A stretch of DNA of 36,488 bases from Neelides folsomi. Lineage: Eukaryota > Arthropoda > Collembola > Neelipleona > Neelidae. This document shows, piece after piece, positions 32,857-36,488 of the stretch. Below the pieces are notes generated by a model. That model did no database searches. It saw nothing but the letters and a program-made list of their open reading frames with translations, and had not been told where the DNA came from. The position numbers and the translations under genes were made by a program. Positions within the stretch are counted from its first letter, which is position 1. Every line of letters starts with the position of its first letter. The DNA is taken from NCBI GenBank assembly GCA_034687125.1, contig JAQGBZ010000516.1, positions 1 to 36,488 on the forward strand, in the 5' to 3' direction.

Positions 32857-33540
32857 ATGAACACAGTGGTGAAATCAAATAATAACATCTGTGAGATTTG
32901 TAAAAAGTCTTTTGCGAACTTTTGGAGTTTAAAGAGACATTCGAAAGTTCACAATGGATATACACCAATTAAACCATACAAATGTTTAATTTGTTACAAA
33001 TCATTTTCAGAATCGTGGAACTTAAAGAGACATTCCTATGTTCATTGTGCTAGGGGTGAAAAAATATTTAAATGTCCAATTTGCAATAAACCATTTACTC
33101 GTTTAGATAGTATGAAGAGACATAATACAAGAATTCATATGAAGAATCCACCACTTAATTCAAATTTTAACGATTCATTTTTAAATTCAGTTGATTTTAA
33201 GCAAAATCTCAATCAAATCAATAAAAACGGGATGTTAATTCATTCAAACGGCTCAAACCCAAATAAAACTCTTCAAAAAAGGGTCATTCGGAAAAAACAA
33301 ATCTTTGGAATATTTCCCCAATAATTCTCAAATTCAACTCACCTATAAACTCACCTTGTAAGAAACACATTTTTAATTTTATCTTACATTTAGTTAAACA
33401 ACAATAATATTTACAAAAGTTCAAACCAATAGGTAATACCATAATATATATCTTAAGACATTAATTGTTATTCGTAAAATTATAATTTATGATTAATACT
33501 TTTCTATTTCAGGAGTTGCAAGGTATATATGACATGGTGA
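32857..33540 (+). CDS. C2H2 zinc-finger gene 2 of a tandem pair, with a frame change near its 3' end
   Basis: The ATG at 32857 opens a frame with three C2H2 fingers: [18 protein letters not shown] (HSKVH end), [19 protein letters not shown] and [19 protein letters not shown] (NTRIH end). A low-complexity tail stops at 33324 in this frame. In the next frame the text [20 protein letters not shown] and TYKLTL lines up with the IQLTYKL tail of the first zinc-finger gene. It ends at a donor (GTAAGA at 33358) like that gene's, and the second exon 33513-33540 (SCKVYMTW) matches that gene's SSNVYAA exon. The frame change lies near the A6 run at 33273-33280. The fingers are intact, so the protein may work with a shortened tail. 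The alternative is a base error in the homopolymer. Confidence 0.75.
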
Positions 33541-33752
33541 GGGTTGCTGGTGGATACATTGTCCAATTCAATGGAAACTAACTAATTTATATCAGAAACT
33601 AACTTACATAAAATTATTTAATTTAATGTTAGTTAGATTAACAAGTGTTTTAATTCTATCATTTTTATACTAATAATATACATAATTAAAGAACCCATTG
33701 TTTGCTTTTTTTAATTTTTACAATAATGTTAAATAACATAGTTATTGCATAA

Positions 33753-34105
33753 TAGAGAGATTAAGGCCCGACATAAGCATAAGCATAAGTGACGTCATAT
33801 GTCAGCCCCTCCCCTTTTACATGAAATCCTACGCTATGTTAGGGCTAACGGCATAAGAATGCATTTCTTATGTCAGGTTCCTTATGTCGTGCATAATGGT
33901 AAACCGTGCGATGGATTAGGCTCTATTTTCAAAACCTTGCTTTTAAAGTATTTCACGCATTTGGATTAGTAACTAAATCTTATGCTTATGTACTTATGTT
34001 AATTTAATTGAAGTGACTTAGCATAGCATAAGAGGGATACATAACATATGACGTCACTTATGCTATGCTTTATGCTATGTCTTATGTCAAAATTTAATCT
34101 CTCTA
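33753..34105. mobile_element. Inverted-repeat miniature element with CATAAG and TGACGTCA blocks
   Basis: TAGAGAGATTAA at the left end faces its inverse at the right end, and both continue into GACATAAG/CATAAGCATAAG repeats and TGACGTCATATG. The two ends match imperfectly for about 60 bases. The element is bounded by TA on both sides if the ends are read as GAGAGATTAA, which would suit a Tc1/mariner-type element. An 8-bp duplication matches at only 5 of 8 positions. No protein is encoded. Confidence 0.7.
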
Positions 34106-34509
34106 ATATATAAATTGTTGAAAATATAATTTACTCTTTTATAGTGTCATAATACAAATGAAGGTTAAGAGGTCAGTGACCAATTACGCTAGATAAATTT
34201 AATTAAATTAGAAAATCTCAATGACGCAAATTTTTATAACAGAACATTGTAAATTTGAATAATATAGCAATAATAAAAGTTAATTGTTTAATTTGAATCT
34301 TTTGTCAATGATTGATCCATTAAATCCATCAGCTCTATCAATTGAGGATATTCCATATTGACGTATTTCTATAATTTATTCCATAAATCCTTCCATAATG
34401 AGAAAATGGGAAAGTGTTGAATGTGAGATTTTTCATTGTTCTTTGTATTGTAATTTGGAGAGTCTGGACTTCCAGACGAAGACGAAAAACAAGTGAATGT
34501 AAATGAATC
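34106..34509. other. Intergenic region upstream of the CUB-protease gene
   Basis: AT-rich with no supported frame. The last 80 bases become more mixed towards the promoter. Confidence 0.35.
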
Positions 34510-34515
34510 TATAAA
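34510..34515 (+). promoter_or_regulatory. TATA box of the CUB-serine protease gene
   Basis: TATAAA lies 56 bases before the ATG at 34566. Initiation near 34541 (TCACTTCC) would leave a leader of about 25 bases. Confidence 0.4.
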
Positions 34516-34565
34516 TTGAGATGTGAAGGAGGCGGAGCTTCTCACTTCCTCTCAGGGGGTGAAGG

Positions 34566-36320
34566 ATGAACAAAATGATTTTACCCACTTTGTTCACCGT
34601 TGCCTTTTTGGCCCAAGGAACATTGGTAATTAATTAATCACAATTATCTACCTTTATATATATTTAATTAAGGATTCAATATTGGAATTTAATTTATTTT
34701 TAAATAGGGCGGCGATATTTATCAAGCATTTTTAGATGCAAAGCCACTGCATCCTAAAATCCGCGCTCCGGATGTTCCTTTACCTGAAGAATCCTCACTT
34801 AAAATTACCCACGAAAGATTCAATGGAACTTTCGTGCCACTCGCTGGTAATAAAGAAATTAAAGCTGTTAAATTATTTTTTATTATAATGGTGAAGTAAT
34901 TTAATTAATATTTAATAATTTATAATTAACATTTAACATTAAATTCCTCTGTTTAGATTGTAGTGAGATGAGGACTGGGCTCAAATTAGGAGAATTTGGC
35001 TCCGTCACTACTCCAAATTATCCCAGGAATTATCCTGGAAGAACTTCATGCGAATGGATTATTGAGGTATTTAATTTACATGGTTAAATGATATTACATT
35101 AATCTATTTAATTAAACGAATCATTATTAGTAATTATAATAAAACGATTAAAATAAATGTGATTTAAAGAGTGAACCAGGAACCAGAATTGAAGCTACAT
35201 TTTTCGATGTTGTAACTCAACCTTGGTTTTTCACATACTTTGACTACATCATGGTCTCAAGGGATGGAACTTTTGAAATGGTTGATAGGCAAGAAATTGT
35301 TTTTGTTTAAATTTACATTATTATCAGAAATTATCTATTTTATCAATTATCCTTATCATGTAAAAAAGTCGGATTTAAAAAACTTTCTTAAATGAAATAT
35401 TATTCGTTATATCGATTTTAACGTTTTCTGCAGACTTGCCGGAGATATGAATCCAAAGACACCTTTAACGATTGTTTCGGAAAAGAACAAAATGGGACTT
35501 CGTTTCAAATCATCAACATTTTTCAATTACCGAGGAATGAAAATGGAATATTTGGTATGGATTTGTCATTGTATTTTTAATTGTTTATATACCTATTTAA
35601 TAAATGATATCACGACTAATTCACAGGTTCGTTCAGTCGATCCAACAATTTCGAAAACAGAACCTGCTCCTTTTGATGGCATGATTTAATCTTATAATCA
35701 ATATTTAATTATTTGATTTTCAATTATTTGATTAATCAATCTTAAATTGTATTATTTGTATTATTTTATAGGAATTTGCGGTCTTTCAATTCCACTTTTG
35801 TCTCAAGTTGTCACGACCTTTGCACCAACATTTTCCCCAACAGAATCAGGAGTTTCTTCAGCTCCACAAGAAAACGACAACGTGCCGATTTTAACTCCCG
35901 GCTCAGATGATGACGATGAAGAATTCACAACACAAGGGGTACCTGAACATGTTCCAGTTGAAGTGTCAACTGAAGGAATTGACGGGAAAATTATTGGGTC
36001 TGGAAACGAAGCAGCAAAGAACGCATATCCATGGATGGTTGCTTTACTCATTGACGGAAGACATTTCTGTGGAGGTAAATTTGAATATTAAATTAAATTT
36101 AAATTTAATTGTTTTTAAATTATTATATTTTTAATCAATTATTTAGGATCTCTTATTGATGATCAACACGTTATGACTGCAGGTAATTACTGATTTACTA
36201 TGATTTTCAATTATTTTTCAATTAATATTGATATTTAATTAGCAAATTGTAATTTCACATTAAAATAATTTGAAAAATAATCAATTTACTATTTTTTATT
36301 ATAGCTCATTGCACGGATGG
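34566..36320 (+). CDS. Secreted CUB-domain trypsin-like serine protease (3' part beyond the window)
   Basis: Nine exons: 34566-34625, 34708-34846, 34957-35066, 35170-35288, 35434-35554, 35627-35678, 35772-36074, 36147-36182 and 36305-36320. The start is a signal peptide (NKMILPTLFTVAFLAQGTL). After a pro-region comes a CUB domain: CSEMRTGLKLGEFGSVTTPN, YPGRTSCEWIIE, then FTYFDYIMVSRDGT. A Ser/Thr/Asp/Glu-rich linker follows with the propeptide Cys (GICGLSIP). The catalytic domain begins at DGK|IIGSGNEAAKNAYPWMVAL, where cleavage after Lys would activate the enzyme, and continues to HFCGGSLIDDQHVMTAAHC with the catalytic His. The catalytic Asp and Ser lie beyond the last visible donor at 36321. 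Two introns use GC donors (35289 and 35679). Such proteases act in haemolymph clotting, melanisation or digestion; the linker and CUB favour a zymogen in body fluid, which is inference. Confidence 0.85.
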
Positions 36321-36371
36321 GTAAATTCAATTTATATTTTAATTAACATGTAAATAATAAGGTCAAAGTCC

Positions 36372-36488
36372 AGGACGCGGGCCTGTTTCGGGCAATGATT
36401 GCCCGAAAAGAGGCAACCATTGCCCGTTAAAATATGAAGGTTGCCCGACAAAATATGGACGTTGCCCGCAAGATTAGGAAAGTTGCCC
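36372..36488. mobile_element. Left end of a hAT-like element in a protease intron, cut by the window edge
   Basis: CAGGACGCGGGCCTG begins a GC-richer block of GGGCAA/TTGCCC palindromes inside an AT-rich intron, in the style of the CAG-type element at 25543. The other end and any target duplication are outside the window, so the element type is a guess. Confidence 0.45.
36399..36488. repeat. 21-bp tandem repeat starting TTGCCCG, at least 4.3 units
   Basis: Units start at 36399, 36420, 36441, 36462 and 36483. Each starts TTGCCC, and the four complete units start TTGCCCG and then vary, mostly AT-rich. The array runs off the window. Confidence 0.85.

Overview
The window looks like intron-dense, AT-rich arthropod (hexapod-like) nuclear DNA. 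Supporting signs are short AT-rich introns with GT-AG borders, an inotocin-type (oxytocin/vasopressin family) neurohormone precursor, a gustatory-receptor-like 7TM gene, a cysteine-rich protein of the arthropod DUF4789 type, a CUB/trypsin protease and several short inverted-repeat transposons. Springtail or other early-branching hexapod is a guess, not a demonstration. No tRNA or rRNA gene was recognised. All gene models were joined by hand from reading frames, splice signals and phases.

Layout. 0.1-1.25 kb (+): 3' part of a receptor tyrosine kinase. 1.47-2.32 kb (-) and 3.85-5.15 kb (+): a head-to-head pair of small secreted collagen-like proteins with matching four-exon structures, whose shared upstream region carries a 756-bp fold-back transposon with an intact 8-bp target duplication. 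5.2-5.9 kb: a second fold-back element. 6.78-9.21 kb (+): a 679-residue protein of unknown function. 10.2-11.5 kb (+): a CAMSAP/Patronin calponin-homology domain that ends without the rest of the protein. 13.7-14.2 kb (+): a 100-residue secreted peptide precursor. 14.98-16.42 kb (+): the inotocin-neurophysin precursor with the unusual hormone CFITNCPSG. 19.2-20.6 kb (+): a DUF4789-like secreted protein. 21.2-22.1 kb (+): a secreted Asn/Tyr/Ser-rich precursor sharing a VKR-amphipathic-helix module with the 13.7-kb gene. 22.96-24.39 kb (+): a gustatory-receptor-like protein. 24.76-25.38 kb (-): a small protein with a CxxC motif. 26.0-26.5 kb (-): a broken BTB-like gene. 27.4-31.2 kb (+): a copine with two candidate first exons and two candidate last exons. 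31.8-33.5 kb (+): two tandem C2H2 zinc-finger paralogues, each with a frame break. 34.57 kb to the end (+): the 5' part of a CUB-serine protease that runs off the window.

There is no operon-like unit. Several neighbours are secreted proteins (collagen-like pair, two peptide precursors, inotocin, DUF4789 protein, protease). The strongest leads are the shared VKR-helix module in two secreted precursors, the Ser-8 inotocin, the copine gene with swappable ends, the CH-only CAMSAP relative, the divergent collagen-like pair, and three introns whose only good donors are GC.
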